Origin: Thalassolituus sp.
GTDB lineage: Bacteria; Pseudomonadota; Gammaproteobacteria; Pseudomonadales; Oceanobacteraceae
Length of the DNA stretch: 33,768 bases
NCBI GenBank assembly: GCA_006212115.1
Contig: PDUK01000034.1
Location: 1 to 33,768, forward strand
Reading direction: 5' to 3'
Under the pieces are notes generated by a model. The model was not told the DNA's origin. It made no database searches and saw only the letters and a list, made by a program, of their open reading frames with translations. How positions within the stretch are numbered: position 1 is the stretch's first letter; every line of letters begins with the position of its first letter. Position numbers and translations under genes: made by a program. Below are positions 33,762 through 33,768 of the stretch, one piece after another.

Positions 33762-33768
33762 GAGGAGT

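Overview
The window reads as chromosomal DNA of a gammaproteobacterium on the Pseudomonas/Oceanospirillales side of the class. I infer this from the protein sequences, from the block tyrS - M23 peptidase - anmK - erpA - bactofilin - argC, which resembles the Pseudomonas arrangement, from glnE next to ilvE, and from an LpoP-type TPR lipoprotein attached to the PBP1b gene. No phage, integrase, insertion sequence, CRISPR array, tRNA or rRNA body is visible. Most genes are conserved housekeeping genes, with a few lineage-specific ones between them.

Layout. 1-213: three tandem leftward sigma-70 promoters of rRNA type, implying an rRNA operon just beyond the left edge. 214-7260: tyrS (leftward); an M23 endopeptidase gene overlapping anmK (rightward); then a compact leftward run argC - DUF6776-type coiled-coil protein - bactofilin - erpA - DsrE-like exported protein. 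7404-11033: a ClC-type anion channel, hemL, and an unrecognised small membrane protein. 11137-16314: one gene for a 1725-residue secreted, extremely Asp-rich protein with cadherin-like domains and an array of calcium-loop repeats that keeps an exact 113-residue super-period. 16400-17914: a chemoreceptor with a His-rich membrane sensor. 17938-20744: mrcB (PBP1b) and its overlapping lipoprotein activator gene lpoP. 20974-24865: glnE, whose reading frame breaks just before its C-terminus, then ilvE and a strong terminator. 24969-26175: an orphan lipoprotein and a candidate 52-residue ORF. 26361-29726: a TonB-dependent receptor behind a Zur-box-like palindrome, coupled to a DUF1624-type membrane acyltransferase. 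29739-33749: topoisomerase III, a glutathione S-transferase-like protein, and an ArsR-methyltransferase fusion resembling SahR that appears to be transcribed leaderlessly from a promoter containing a dyad.

How the genes fit together. Several belong to envelope biology: peptidoglycan hydrolysis (MepM-like), recycling (AnmK), synthesis (PBP1b with LpoP), a bactofilin scaffold, the giant repeat protein and two lipoproteins. Others serve amino-acid and nitrogen metabolism (argC, ilvE, glnE), cofactors (hemL, erpA) and metal or methyl-cycle regulation (the predicted Zur-controlled receptor and the SahR-like regulator). The most notable items are the giant repeat protein, the possible zinc-responsive receptor plus acyltransferase operon, the triple rRNA-type promoter array, the glnE frameshift and the leaderless regulator. 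I found no clear new defence or mobile system.
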